Positions 45,930 to 55,233 of a stretch of DNA of 64,000 bases are shown piece after piece. The DNA lies in assembly GCA_947473045.1 (NCBI GenBank), contig CANJCO010000012.1, positions 28,560 to 92,559 on the forward strand, read 5' to 3'. Numbering within the stretch: position 1 is the first letter of the stretch; every line of letters begins with the position of its first letter. The position numbers and the translations under genes were made by a program. The notes under the pieces were generated by a model that searched no databases, was not told the origin of the DNA, and worked only from the letters and a program-made list of their open reading frames with translations. This DNA comes from Myxococcales bacterium. Its GTDB lineage: Bacteria; Myxococcota_A; Polyangia; Polyangiales; Polyangiaceae.

Positions 45930-46991
45930 GTGGTTCATTCTGCTTTTTGGGGGTGCATGGCGTCGTGCGGGCTCGTTCTCGCGGCGTGTTCGCCTGCCTA
46001 CGGCGACGGCGTCGGGGCCCCGCCTTCGTTGGCGGCGGACGCAGCCGCGGCCGCGCCGCCGGATGCCGCGCCGGAGCTCGGCGCGGACAGCGAAGCCGCG
46101 AACGCAGACGGCGCCGTCTTGCCCTCGCCCCAGCTCTGCGCCGGAAGTTATGGATCGATTCAGGAGGTGCCCACGTCGCAGCCGGCGCTGGTCGAAGCCT
46201 CCGGCGTCGCCGTTTCGAAGCGAAATCCCGGCGTCTTGTGGGCTCACAACGACTCGGGCGACAGCGCGCGGGTGTTTGCTCTCGGCGACGACGGCTCGGC
46301 GCTCGGTGAGTTGTCGCTTCCCGGCGTCACCGCGCGCGACTTCGAGGACATCGAGACAGCAGCCTGCCCTGACGGTTCGGGCCCGTGCGTGTGGATCGCC
46401 GATCTCGGCAACAACGCGCTTAGCCGCACCGACCTGGCCATTTACGCGGTGCCGGAGCCCCCGGTGTCGAAGGCCGCGCCGCTCGGCAAGGCCGTCGCTT
46501 CGAAGGTGTGGTCGTTTCCGGTGTCGTATGCTCCGCAAGTTGCGATCGACGTCGAAGCGCTGCTGGTCGCCCCGGACGGATCGGCCATTTGGGTCTTCGA
46601 AAAGGTCGATGCGGCGACCGCGCGCATCTTCACCGCGAAGGGGCCGTTCATCGACGCCGTGCCGCTTGTGCTGACGGCGCACGGCACGGTTAGCTCGCCG
46701 GGCATCGCCATCTCGAAAGGGCGGATGATTACGGGCGCCGATATTCATCCATCGGGCACGCGGGTGCTGCTGCGCGTATATACGGGCGTCTTCGAATACC
46801 GATTATCGCCCGGACAAACGCCCGCCGATCTCGACGCCGCCTCGCGGGTGCTTGTGACGTTCGGACCGCTGTCGGAAAAGCAGGGCGAGGCGGTCAGCTA
46901 CGACGCGTCGGGGCTGGGCATCTGGACGATCTCCGAAGATCCGGCGGCGAAGGTCACGCAGCCGCTCCATCACTTTTCGTGCTTGCCTTAG
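45930..46991 (+). CDS. hypothetical lipoprotein, beta-propeller-like
   Basis: 353 residues. The GTG at 45930 gives a short signal ending in lipobox LAAC. After an Ala/Asp-rich linker, a propeller-like body has repeated strand signatures (GVLWAHNDSGD, FALGDDGSA, PCVWIADLGNN, SAIWVFEKVD, GTRVLLRVYTG, GLGIWTISEDP). Similar proteins are common in myxobacteria without known function. The stop codon TAG lies in the repeated TTAGCAGGCCGTTGAAG motif. Confidence 0.65.
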   Translation: MVHSAFWGCMASCGLVLAACSPAYGDGVGAPPSLAADAAAAAPPDAAPELGADSEAANADGAVLPSPQLCAGSYGSIQEVPTSQPALVEASGVAVSKRNPGVLWAHNDSGDSARVFALGDDGSALGELSLPGVTARDFEDIETAACPDGSGPCVWIADLGNNALSRTDLAIYAVPEPPVSKAAPLGKAVASKVWSFPVSYAPQVAIDVEALLVAPDGSAIWVFEKVDAATARIFTAKGPFIDAVPLVLTAHGTVSSPGIAISKGRMITGADIHPSGTRVLLRVYTGVFEYRLSPGQTPADLDAASRVLVTFGPLSEKQGEAVSYDASGLGIWTISEDPAAKVTQPLHHFSCLP

Positions 46992-47004
46992 CAGGCCGTT
47001 GAAG
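46988..47004 (+). repeat. copy of motif TTAGCAGGCCGTTGAAG overlapping a stop codon
   Basis: The bases TAG are the stop of the lipoprotein gene ending at 46991. The same 14-15 base sequence occurs at 35867-35882 (minus strand) and 63852-63867, and a relative ends the window. Confidence 0.6.
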
Positions 47005-47021
47005 CAGCGTTCGCCACCCGA

Positions 47022-48224
47022 TCACGTCGTGTATTCTGCATTGACCTCGACGTAGCGATATCCCAGATCGCTCGTCATCAGCGCGGCCGAGCCAGAGCCC
47101 TCTGCGAGCGCGATGTCGAGCGAGACATCCTCGGCCCGCATCGCCAGCGAGGTCGCCGCGCGGTCGAACGCGGTGGGGGAGCCGTGCTCGAATACGACAA
47201 CGCCCTGAAGCGTGCACCGCAGGCCCTCCACAGACATGACGGCGGGCGAGTTGCCCACCTGGCTCACGAACCGGCCCCAGTTGGGATCGTTGCCGAACAG
47301 CGCGGTGCGCACGAGCGCTGACGCCGCGATCCCAGCGGCCACGACGCGCGCGGCCTCGTCCGTGCGCGCGCCTGTGACGGAGATGGTCGTGACCTTCGTG
47401 GCGCCTTCGCCGTCGCGCGCGATGAGCCACGCGAGCCGCCGGCATACGCGCTCGAGGTCGGGCGCGATCTCGGCGACCGTGGCTTGAGCGCGGCCGGTGG
47501 CGAGCAGCAGGAACGTGTCGTTGGTGCTCGGATGGGTGTCGACGTGCACGGCGTTGAAGCTGCGGCGTGCGAGCGCAGGCATCGCCGCGGCGAGCTCGGA
47601 CGGTGTGGCGCGTGCGTCGGTGGCCACGAACGCCAGCATCGTGGCCATATCGGGCTGAATCATGCCTGCGCCCTTGCAAACGCCTGCTATCAGCGCGCGC
47701 GCCCGCTCTCCCGACTCCTTGGCAAAGGCGTCGGTGGTCATGATCGCGCGCAGGAAGTCGCGTCCCGCGCGGGGCTCGCTGCTCAGCGCCGCGAGAGCGC
47801 CGTCGATGCCGGCGCGTACCTTCTGCATCGGCAGCGGGTGACCGATGACGCCGGTGCTGCACACGAGCACTTCGTGTTCGGCGCATCCCACGCCCCGCGC
47901 CACCCGAGCGGCCATTTCGCGCGCGTCGCGCAGGCCCGCGTCGCCGGTGCAGGCGTTGGCGTTGCCGCTGCTCACGACCACGGCGCGGATCATTCCGCCC
48001 GACTGATGAAGGTGTTCGCGGCTGACCAGCACAGGCGCCGCCGCGAATTTGTTCTGCGTGAAAATTCCCGCGCAGGCCACCGGCGCGTCCGCCACGAGGA
48101 GCGCGACGTCGGGGGCGCCGCTCACCTTGATTCCCGCGGCAACGCCCGAGGCACGAACGCCTGCGAGATCACTCAGAGTCACCGGGGAAGGCTGCAGCTC
48201 GGGGAGCGGATGCGGGAAGCTCAT
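47022..48224 (-). CDS. argJ: arginine biosynthesis bifunctional protein ArgJ
   Basis: 400 residues. ArgJ transfers the acetyl group from N-acetylornithine to glutamate and also makes N-acetylglutamate. The self-cleavage site is MIQPDMATMLAF, where T195 becomes the N-terminal nucleophile of the beta chain. The oxyanion pair STG lies in VCSTGVIGHP, and GNANACTG and the C-terminal ALFGNDPNWGRF are family landmarks. It is a standalone gene; no other arg gene is in the window. Confidence 0.95.
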   Translation of the reverse strand: MSFPHPLPELQPSPVTLSDLAGVRASGVAAGIKVSGAPDVALLVADAPVACAGIFTQNKFAAAPVLVSREHLHQSGGMIRAVVVSSGNANACTGDAGLRDAREMAARVARGVGCAEHEVLVCSTGVIGHPLPMQKVRAGIDGALAALSSEPRAGRDFLRAIMTTDAFAKESGERARALIAGVCKGAGMIQPDMATMLAFVATDARATPSELAAAMPALARRSFNAVHVDTHPSTNDTFLLLATGRAQATVAEIAPDLERVCRRLAWLIARDGEGATKVTTISVTGARTDEAARVVAAGIAASALVRTALFGNDPNWGRFVSQVGNSPAVMSVEGLRCTLQGVVVFEHGSPTAFDRAATSLAMRAEDVSLDIALAEGSGSAALMTSDLGYRYVEVNAEYTT

Positions 48225-48292
48225 GGCGCGGAACTATCGCGCGAAGCGACGCTGCGTGGCCACTGCATAGCGCGCGACCCCGCCGGAAACGC

Positions 48293-49297
48293 TCAGTCTT
48301 CGAGGTAGCCGAACTTGCCGCTCCGGTAATCTTGATACGCCTGCGCGATTTCCTGTTTGGTGTTCATGGCGAACGGGCCGTACTGAACGACGGGCTCGCC
48401 GATCGGCTCTCCGCCCAGCACCAGCAGGTGCGCCTGCGATTTCGCCTCGAGCGTGGCCAGCTCGCCTTCATTCTTGAAGAGCACGAAATCTCCCTGTTTT
48501 GCCGCGGTTTCGGCCCCCACGACGATATCGCCGCTCATGACGAGCACCGAGAGGTTCTCGCGCCCGGCGATCGGCAGCTCGAGCTTGCCGCCTGCGGCGA
48601 GGCGCGCGTCGAACACGTGCACTTTGGTCGCCGTGCGCGCGGGCCCCTTCACGCCGCCGAGCTCGCCTGCGATCACCCGCACCGAGCCTCCGCCGTTGGG
48701 AAGGGTCAGCTCGTGAATATCCGCCGCCGTGATGGGCTGATATCCCGGTCGCTTCATCTTGTGACTTCCCGGGAGGTTCACCCACAGCTGCGCCATGTGC
48801 ATAACGCCGCCGCGCCGCGAAAACTCGGCCTCATGGTGCTCTTTGTGCAGGATCCCAGAGGCAGCGGTCATCCACTGCACGTCACCTGGACCGATGATGC
48901 CGCCTGCGCCGGTGCTGTCGTGGTGGGCGACGCTCCCCTCCCAGGCGAGCGTCACCGTCTCGAAGCCGCGGTGCGGGTGCACCCCCACGCCGCGCTGCCG
49001 CACCGACGGCTCGTAGGCGAACGGAGGATGGTAGTCGAGCAGCAGAAACGGGCTCAAGCGCTGAGCGGCGTCGGGAATGACGTTCATGTATCCCGCCACG
49101 CGAAAACCGTCGCCGACCCAGTGCACAGGCGGAGGCGAAAACACGGCATCGACCGGACGGACCGGCCTGCTCGAGGTCGTTGAAGAATGTGTATTTTGCA
49201 TGTTCTCACGCGACAGGGCGCGGCCTGCGACACCTGCGAGCAGCGCGGCCGGCGCGGCAGCAGCGATGAGGTTTCTGCGCGACAGGGGCTTGTTCAC
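48293..49297 (-). CDS. pirin-family protein with Tat signal
   Basis: 334 residues from GTG 49297. The N-terminus has a twin-arginine signal (SRRNLIAAAAPAALLAGVAG), so the protein is probably exported. The body is a typical pirin: two cupin domains with metal ligands H and H in GVHPHRGFETVTL, and E and H in ASGILHKEHHEAE. Most pirins are intracellular quercetinase-like or regulatory proteins, so a periplasmic location is unusual. If translation began at the ATG at codon 38, a cytosolic pirin would result. Confidence 0.82.
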   Translation of the reverse strand: MNKPLSRRNLIAAAAPAALLAGVAGRALSRENMQNTHSSTTSSRPVRPVDAVFSPPPVHWVGDGFRVAGYMNVIPDAAQRLSPFLLLDYHPPFAYEPSVRQRGVGVHPHRGFETVTLAWEGSVAHHDSTGAGGIIGPGDVQWMTAASGILHKEHHEAEFSRRGGVMHMAQLWVNLPGSHKMKRPGYQPITAADIHELTLPNGGGSVRVIAGELGGVKGPARTATKVHVFDARLAAGGKLELPIAGRENLSVLVMSGDIVVGAETAAKQGDFVLFKNEGELATLEAKSQAHLLVLGGEPIGEPVVQYGPFAMNTKQEIAQAYQDYRSGKFGYLED

Positions 49298-49342
49298 GCG
49301 CCAAGCATGGCCCGGGGCGCGACGGCGCACAAGCGCCCGCCG

Positions 49343-50698
49343 CTACGCGGGCTCGTCGTCGGGGTCGGGAAAGAGCGCGCGGTTGATCGCCAGGCCGAAG
49401 CGCCGCTCGAGCACTTGAAATCCAGCGAGATCGACGATGCCAGTCTCTCCCTCGGGCGGGCTGACGAGGCGCACGACAGGGCGCAGCGGCTCGCGCGGCG
49501 TGGCCCTGAGAACCACGGCTTGTCGTCCGTCGGAGAGCTCAACTGTCGTGCCGGGAGGATAGATTCCGATCGCCCGAATCGCCGCGTCGGCCCATGTTGG
49601 CTCGAAGTATCTGCCGGACAGCCCGCGCAGGTTCGACACTGCGGATTCCATCGGGTCGGCCGGACCATCGACAAGCCGCGCGCGCTTGCGATCGAGGTAG
49701 TTGGCGACTGATACGATTCGCGTGACGGCGTGAGGAAGCGCGGAGAGTCTCGCGGGGTAGCCGAGTCCATCGACCCCGCGATGGTGATCGAGGGCTGCGG
49801 CGACCCACATGGGCGGACACCCACGATCGAACAGCGCGCGCGCACCGAGGAACGGGTGCTCCTGGGCCATCGCGCGTTGCCGGTCGTTGAGCAGCGGCTC
49901 GGGCACGCCGCGGAGCTCCTCCGGCAGCAGGAGATGACCCGCGTCGTGGACGAGCGCGGCGCAGGTGATCTCGACGCAAATCCCGGCAGGAAAGTCGGCC
50001 TCTTTGGCCATCGCCGCCGCCATGATCGCGACGTTGGCAGTGTGGGCCGCGAGGTCGTCTTCGCCGCGCACGGCGAGGCGCGGAGGGAGCGCGAAATAGC
50101 GCGCGTCGGCGCCCATGCAGATGGTCTTCGCGACTTCGCGTACGCCTTCCTGATCGAGCGAAACCCCGAGCTGCATGACGTAGCTCAGGGTCGCGAGCAG
50201 CTCGCTCACCATGCCCTCGAAGAGCGGAGGCTCGCCGAGCTCTTCAGCGGCTTCGAGCTCGCGCTGTTGCAGGGCGATCCAGCGCACCAGCACGTGCCGC
50301 ATGCCGAGCTGCATCCGCTCGCGCGCGGCGTCCGGGCGGTCGACATCGGGAGCAGCGGCGAGGCCGGTACAGAGCGCGGCCACGTCGGCGGCGTCGAACC
50401 CCTCGAGGAAGACGAGGCACTCGAGCCCGTGCCGCTCCAGCGCGTCGAGGAGCCCCGGAAGTCGCTCGCGCAAATCGGGGAGCGGCCGCTCGGCGATCAC
50501 GAACTCGCCCTCGACGATCGCCACCATCAGCTCGGGCACGGTCGTGAGGAGTCGGCCCATGCCGGCCGCCGCTGCCGCATCGATTCCCTCCAGAGCACGG
50601 TGGCCTGCGGGGTACTGCGCGCGCGCGGTGACAGCCGTGAGCAGGGTGTGGAGTCCCTCGGCGACCTCCGGCCAGAATGTCTTCGGAAGGTCAGCCAA
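49343..50698 (-). CDS. HD-GYP-like phosphodiesterase protein
   Basis: 451 residues. The HD domain is in the C-terminal half: H219 in HTANVAI, the HD pair at 251-252 (LVHDAGHLLL), H281 in EHPFLGAR, then LDHHRGVDGLGYP, which keeps the HHE/GYP motif (GYP at 313-315). HD-GYP enzymes hydrolyse cyclic di-GMP. The N-terminal 200 residues are helical and may be a sensor part. The start overlaps the end of the HEAT-repeat gene by eight bases, so the two are likely coupled. Confidence 0.8.
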   Translation of the reverse strand: MADLPKTFWPEVAEGLHTLLTAVTARAQYPAGHRALEGIDAAAAAGMGRLLTTVPELMVAIVEGEFVIAERPLPDLRERLPGLLDALERHGLECLVFLEGFDAADVAALCTGLAAAPDVDRPDAARERMQLGMRHVLVRWIALQQRELEAAEELGEPPLFEGMVSELLATLSYVMQLGVSLDQEGVREVAKTICMGADARYFALPPRLAVRGEDDLAAHTANVAIMAAAMAKEADFPAGICVEITCAALVHDAGHLLLPEELRGVPEPLLNDRQRAMAQEHPFLGARALFDRGCPPMWVAAALDHHRGVDGLGYPARLSALPHAVTRIVSVANYLDRKRARLVDGPADPMESAVSNLRGLSGRYFEPTWADAAIRAIGIYPPGTTVELSDGRQAVVLRATPREPLRPVVRLVSPPEGETGIVDLAGFQVLERRFGLAINRALFPDPDDEPA

Positions 50699-52835
50699 GA
50701 GACTCCTCCATCGACCTCGAGCAGGCGCGCCTTACGCGCCAGGTGCCCTCGGCCTGTGCTTTGTCGAACAGCTCGCGGGCCGCGCGGGCGCGGGAGCGGA
50801 GCAGGCAGCCAGCGGCCTTTTCACGAATCGCTGTCAGGGCGGGGCCTTCGAGCATGCTCCTCGGTTCGAGCAGGCCGAAGAGCGCGTGCGCCGCCGCGTC
50901 GTCGCGCGCACGGGAGAGCGCCGAGAGCGCCTGCTCGCGGACCGTCCTCGGCCTGTCCTCCGACAAGGCGATCGCCTCCAGCGCGGCGACGGCCCCGGCC
51001 GAAAGTGGGAGTGTCCTGAGAGCTTGCGCGGCCGCTGCTCGCACCTCCTGAACCTCATCGCACATCAACGTCACCAGCACCTCAGGCGCACCTTCATCGT
51101 CCTTGAGCGAACCCAGGGTGCGGGTCAGCTCCATTCGGACCTTGGTATGGGCATGCGTGACGAGATGCGCGATGTCCGAAGCCCGCCCCGCGGCGTTTGC
51201 GATCAGACCGAGCACGTTTCGCACTACGAACCACGGCGGGGCGCCTTGCAGCGCGCCGGTGAGCGTCGGAAGGAGCGCGGGGCCGGCAGCAGTGAGCGCG
51301 TCGAGGATGTGGCGACGGAGCTTGCGGTCGTCCATGTGCTCGAGCGCTGCCACCAGCAAATGCGCTTGGTCTTTCATGGTCGCCGGCAGCGTGCGAACAA
51401 TCGCAGCGGCCTGGGCCTCGGGCGCGGTCGCGATCGCGCGCAGCAGCACCCGGGCAGCCGGCGTCGCGGCGATGGCCTCGATCGCCGACGCGGCAGCGTC
51501 GATCTGCCTCCAGTCGTCGACCCGAACCAGCGCGAGATGCAGCGCGACTATGGCGTCGTCCCGGCCCGCCTCGGCGAGCGTCACTGCGAGCGCTGGCAGG
51601 CGCTTGCAGTGGGCCTGGAAGGTGGCTTTTCGGGAGCTCATCGCCATGACATCCGAGGCCAGCCGCGCGTCGAGTCCTGTCAGGGCGACTGACGAGAAGT
51701 CCTCCGCATCACCGCTGATGGGAGGGACCTTCGAGCGCAGCGCCGAGAAGTTAGCGGCCAAGCGCGTAGCCGCGACCGATAGCGCAGTGCGCTCTGCAAA
51801 CGCCGGATCTTCGTCGTTGGGCGGGATGGCAAGCGCGCCCAGCAGGGTGAGTGTTGCATCCTCGTCGAGCGGAAGGCAGGGCAGCAGCCGCGCGATCTCG
51901 GCTACCGCCGAGCGCCGACGCGACGCCGCGGGAATCATTGCGGCGAGGATCGCGAACGCTTCGTCGAGCCGCTCGACGCGGAGCCGAAACAGCGGAAGGA
52001 AAATGCGGGCGCACGCTGCGGCGCTCGATTGAGCGAACACTTGCATCAGTCCGGCGTGCTGGTCGGGCGGCATGGCCGCGGTCCCGCCGAGCAGACGGTC
52101 ACGCGCTTCGGGGCGGAGCGCGAGGAGCACAGCGCGGAGTTGGGAGGTCCAGCCTTCGCTCCGCGAGGGATCGCCAGCGCTGATCGTGCTGACCAGTTGC
52201 GTCACGATGCCGGCGATCGCCTCGGGGGGCTCGGATACCTCGAGCATTCTGGCGAAAAGCTCAGGCGACCCGAGGAGATCGAGCATCGAGTCTGCGGCAG
52301 GCGCCTCGTCGCCGGAGCCGAGCGCCTCCTTCCCTGCGGCGCTGCGCAACATCTCGACGAACACATCGCGGAGCCGCTTGTTCTGGCGGTCTTCTTCCCG
52401 GTTGATGACCTTATGGGAGATCTCCTCGACTTCGATGCGCGACACTTTGCAGCCCGACAGGATCGCGCGCAGGCCTCCCTTTGCGAAGGCGTCCGCCGGG
52501 GCGAGCGTGGCGGCGTTTACGAATTCAGTGAGCTCGTCGATGTCGACGCCGCGAACGAAGCGCACGAGCAGTACGCCGCGCTCGTGAAGATAGGGGCCGA
52601 ACCGCTCGCGGATGGCGTTCTGACGAGCGTGCCGCCCGTCGATCACGAGGCTGTCGCGCAAGGCGCCCAGATCGGTGCTGCCTGCGACTGCAAGAACCTC
52701 CACCAGATGGCTGTGCGCACGCGCCCCCATCGCCAGGCACGAAACATGCGCAGTCGAGTACTGCCGCGCACGCACCACCCACTGCCACAGATCGGCCACC
52801 CACTGCTCATCGTGCTCGGGGCGCAGCTTCGCCAT
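50691..52835 (-). CDS. HEAT-repeat protein
   Basis: 714 residues from ATG 52835 (a TTG 21 bases upstream is an alternative). The C-terminal two thirds is a series of alpha-helical pairs with HEAT character (VRAAAAQALRTLPL, VREQALSALSRARDD, HLVTHAHTKVRMELTRTLGSL). The N-terminal part contains a similar helical fold and a VDIDELTEFVNAATL stretch. HEAT arrays are protein-binding scaffolds. Tight coupling to the HD-GYP gene suggests a signalling adaptor function, but this is only inferred. Confidence 0.75.
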   Translation of the reverse strand: MAKLRPEHDEQWVADLWQWVVRARQYSTAHVSCLAMGARAHSHLVEVLAVAGSTDLGALRDSLVIDGRHARQNAIRERFGPYLHERGVLLVRFVRGVDIDELTEFVNAATLAPADAFAKGGLRAILSGCKVSRIEVEEISHKVINREEDRQNKRLRDVFVEMLRSAAGKEALGSGDEAPAADSMLDLLGSPELFARMLEVSEPPEAIAGIVTQLVSTISAGDPSRSEGWTSQLRAVLLALRPEARDRLLGGTAAMPPDQHAGLMQVFAQSSAAACARIFLPLFRLRVERLDEAFAILAAMIPAASRRRSAVAEIARLLPCLPLDEDATLTLLGALAIPPNDEDPAFAERTALSVAATRLAANFSALRSKVPPISGDAEDFSSVALTGLDARLASDVMAMSSRKATFQAHCKRLPALAVTLAEAGRDDAIVALHLALVRVDDWRQIDAAASAIEAIAATPAARVLLRAIATAPEAQAAAIVRTLPATMKDQAHLLVAALEHMDDRKLRRHILDALTAAGPALLPTLTGALQGAPPWFVVRNVLGLIANAAGRASDIAHLVTHAHTKVRMELTRTLGSLKDDEGAPEVLVTLMCDEVQEVRAAAAQALRTLPLSAGAVAALEAIALSEDRPRTVREQALSALSRARDDAAAHALFGLLEPRSMLEGPALTAIREKAAGCLLRSRARAARELFDKAQAEGTWRVRRACSRSMEESLG

Positions 52836-52939
52836 ATGTCCCTGATCGTATCTCAACAGTCGCGCTCAAGAAAGCGCTGCGTCCATAGCGCTGGCGGGGC
52901 CGTTGCAATCTGACCTGCGCGGGCCGGCCGCGCGGGCGG

Positions 52940-53719
52940 CTACCGCTTCGGCGGACGCAAAACGAACGCAGACGTCCGGCGCACATAATCGGCATAGCCC
53001 GGCTTCGTCGCTGTCAAATGGGCGTCGAGGATGGTGACGCCTGAGACCCGAAGCAGAAGAAACGTCATCAGCATCGGAGCGGGCGCCGTCGCCCAGCCGT
53101 AGCGACTGCCGGCAGCCAGGAGCCAAAACCCCCACCAGAGCAGGGCTTCACCGAAATAGTTCGGGTGCCGACTGTAGCGCCATAGCCCGGTCGCGAGCAC
53201 CTCGGCCCCGGCGACGGGGCGGCTGCGAAACGTTTGCAGTTGCCAGTCAGCGACGGCTTCGATCGAAAACCCGGCGGCGAACACGAGCACGGCGGCGCAC
53301 TCGACAACTCCGAGTCCGCGAGCTTCGCGCTCCGCCGCGACCATTTGCAGCGGCGCCGAGATGACGAAAGCGAGCGCGCCTTGCAGCAGAAATACTTGAA
53401 AAAAGCTCAGCCACCAGTATCGCTCCGGCCCGAAGCGCCGCCGAAATTCGGCGTAGCGTGGATCTTCCGGTCTTCCGCGACTGCGAAGTAGCAAGTGCAG
53501 CCACAAGCGAACGGACCAGACGCCGACCATCGTGACGAGCAGCAGCTTGCGAGTTGTAAGAGCGGAGTGCGAAGCGGCGCTCAGCGTCACGATGAGAAAG
53601 GCGATTGACCACCACGGGTCGACAATGCTGACGTCGCGAAGGTAAACGCTGAGCGCCCACAGGGCCGTCATCATCACGAGCACCAAACCTGCGCTTTGGC
53701 CGAGCAGCGCCAGGGTCAT
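52940..53719 (-). CDS. DUF1295 membrane protein (steroid-reductase-like fold)
   Basis: 259 residues, starting at ATG 53719 that overlaps the upstream acyltransferase stop (ATGA). It has several membrane helices, SIVDPWWSIAFL and the family box GLWRYSRHPNYFGEALLWWG, which matches the ICMT/steroid-5-alpha-reductase group (conserved RHPNYFGE). Known DUF1295 proteins act on lipids or sterols by NADPH-dependent reduction or methylation. It is the last gene of a cluster with an acyltransferase and a DUF2177 protein. Confidence 0.85.
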   Translation of the reverse strand: MTLALLGQSAGLVLVMMTALWALSVYLRDVSIVDPWWSIAFLIVTLSAASHSALTTRKLLLVTMVGVWSVRLWLHLLLRSRGRPEDPRYAEFRRRFGPERYWWLSFFQVFLLQGALAFVISAPLQMVAAEREARGLGVVECAAVLVFAAGFSIEAVADWQLQTFRSRPVAGAEVLATGLWRYSRHPNYFGEALLWWGFWLLAAGSRYGWATAPAPMLMTFLLLRVSGVTILDAHLTATKPGYADYVRRTSAFVLRPPKR

Positions 53720-54768
53720 GGGGCGCCTTCCAGCGCCAGCGAATCGGTGATCCAGCGATCGGTCTTTGCCCACTGCTCGAACAGCCAACGATCGCGGTCG
53801 TGATTCGGTATCGCTGAACTGGGTATTCTGCGCAAGCGCGCGCGAATCGTGCGTCCGATGAGCGCCCCGCTCCAGAACTGCGAGAAGGACGCCGACCCCT
53901 CGAAGCCAGTGTGCTCGACGATCACCACGTCGACGCCCGGGGCCGCCTCGACGAGCGCGAGCGGCCCTCCGAGCCTGGGCGGCAGCACATGCAAGTACGC
54001 GTCGGCGATGGCCGCGAGATCCGCCCGCCCGCGCTCCCGGAGAGAGGCGATCGCGGCGCGCCGCTTTCGCTCGCTGAAGCGCGTCCCTTCGGGATAGATG
54101 AGCACGGCCGACTTTTCGTCGAGCCCATTCGCGAGGGCCGCGATCTGAGCGAGTTCTTCTGTGCTTCGCTCACGATTGCGGCTGACGAAGGCATTGGGAA
54201 GGCGCCGCCCGACGACGTCGAGACATGGCTCCCAAAGTAGCTGTCGCTTGAGCACATATCGAAATAACATTCGGTGCGGATTGCCTACAAGCGCCGCCGC
54301 GAGCACGGTGTCGGCCGTGCTCGAGTGGCGCACGAAGAGCAGATAAGGGCCGACGGCGGCCTCGAGCGCCCCCTCGACTTCGACCCGCATCGAGAACAAC
54401 GCGACCGCGCCGTTGAACAGCGCGCTGCTCCACCAGCGCTGGAGCGCGGCGTTGTCGCTGAGATAGCGCTTCGGGCCGCCCAGGCGTCCCCCGACGCGCA
54501 CGACCGCGAGCGTCGCGGCGGCGACGATTCCGGCGACGTCGAGCGCGAGATAGAGCGCGAAAAAGCAGAGCGCCCGCGTTCGCGCCCACGTTCGGCGAGG
54601 GCGGTTGCCGCAGTCGGCGAGGGCCGCGGCTGCCATCCACACCGGGGCTCCGACGAAGCACACCGTCGCGAGCGCGAAGTACATCGGCATGCTCACGCAG
54701 CGGCGCGCCCATATCGATGCGCGCGACTCGCCGCCGCCGGGACTGGCTACCGCGGGCGGACCGTTCAC
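53716..54768 (-). CDS. membrane acyltransferase (PlsC-like)
   Basis: 350 residues from GTG 54768, overlapping the DUF2177 stop (GTGA). The N-terminus has two or three membrane helices (about 25-100). Motif I is FVRHSSTADT (H-x4-D), with YPEGTRFS as the PEGTR motif. Probably acylates lysophospholipids. It is coupled on both sides, to DUF2177 and to DUF1295. Confidence 0.82.
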   Translation of the reverse strand: MNGPPAVASPGGGESRASIWARRCVSMPMYFALATVCFVGAPVWMAAAALADCGNRPRRTWARTRALCFFALYLALDVAGIVAAATLAVVRVGGRLGGPKRYLSDNAALQRWWSSALFNGAVALFSMRVEVEGALEAAVGPYLLFVRHSSTADTVLAAALVGNPHRMLFRYVLKRQLLWEPCLDVVGRRLPNAFVSRNRERSTEELAQIAALANGLDEKSAVLIYPEGTRFSERKRRAAIASLRERGRADLAAIADAYLHVLPPRLGGPLALVEAAPGVDVVIVEHTGFEGSASFSQFWSGALIGRTIRARLRRIPSSAIPNHDRDRWLFEQWAKTDRWITDSLALEGAP

Positions 54769-55187
54769 GCGGCCTTCCTGGCTGCGAAGGCGAGGGCCCG
54801 CTCGCCGGCGAGCGCAGCCGTTGCGGTCAGGGCGACGCCCCACGCGATGTCGAGCGGCACGAGCGAGCCTGGCCAGCCGCGCAACACGGCCCAGTTGGTC
54901 AGCTCATAGGTGCCATACGCCAGCAGTCCCATGCCTGCGCCACGCCGAACCGACTGCCGCGGACCGGTCGACGGGATCACGGCATAGGCGACGATGGCTG
55001 CGACATACAGGGCATAGAAGAGCCCCGCCGCGGGAAGGTATGCGTCGGGGCGTTTCAGTGTGGAAAGGCGGGTATCGTACGCGTCGCGGGCGACCACGCC
55101 GAGCCACGTCAGATCGGCCGCGAGCAGGGCCGTGGCGGTCGCCAACGTCGCAGCCGCGAGGCCAGCGATCGAAGCCCTTGTGCGCAT
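54765..55187 (-). CDS. DUF2177 membrane protein
   Basis: 140 residues, four membrane helices. The family signature is seen in LAADLTWLGVVARDAY, the FYALYVAAIVAYAVIP helix, and the C-terminal GTYELTNWAVLRGW, LVPLDIAWGVALT. DUF2177 genes are often in clusters for cyclopropane or furan fatty acid synthesis beside DUF1295 genes. The methyltransferase of such clusters is not in this window. Confidence 0.85.
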   Translation of the reverse strand: MRTRASIAGLAAATLATATALLAADLTWLGVVARDAYDTRLSTLKRPDAYLPAAGLFYALYVAAIVAYAVIPSTGPRQSVRRGAGMGLLAYGTYELTNWAVLRGWPGSLVPLDIAWGVALTATAALAGERALAFAARKAA

Positions 55188-55233
55188 GGCCGAAGGATAG
55201 CGCCGTTTGCTTCGTGGGGTCGGTCAGCCGGCG

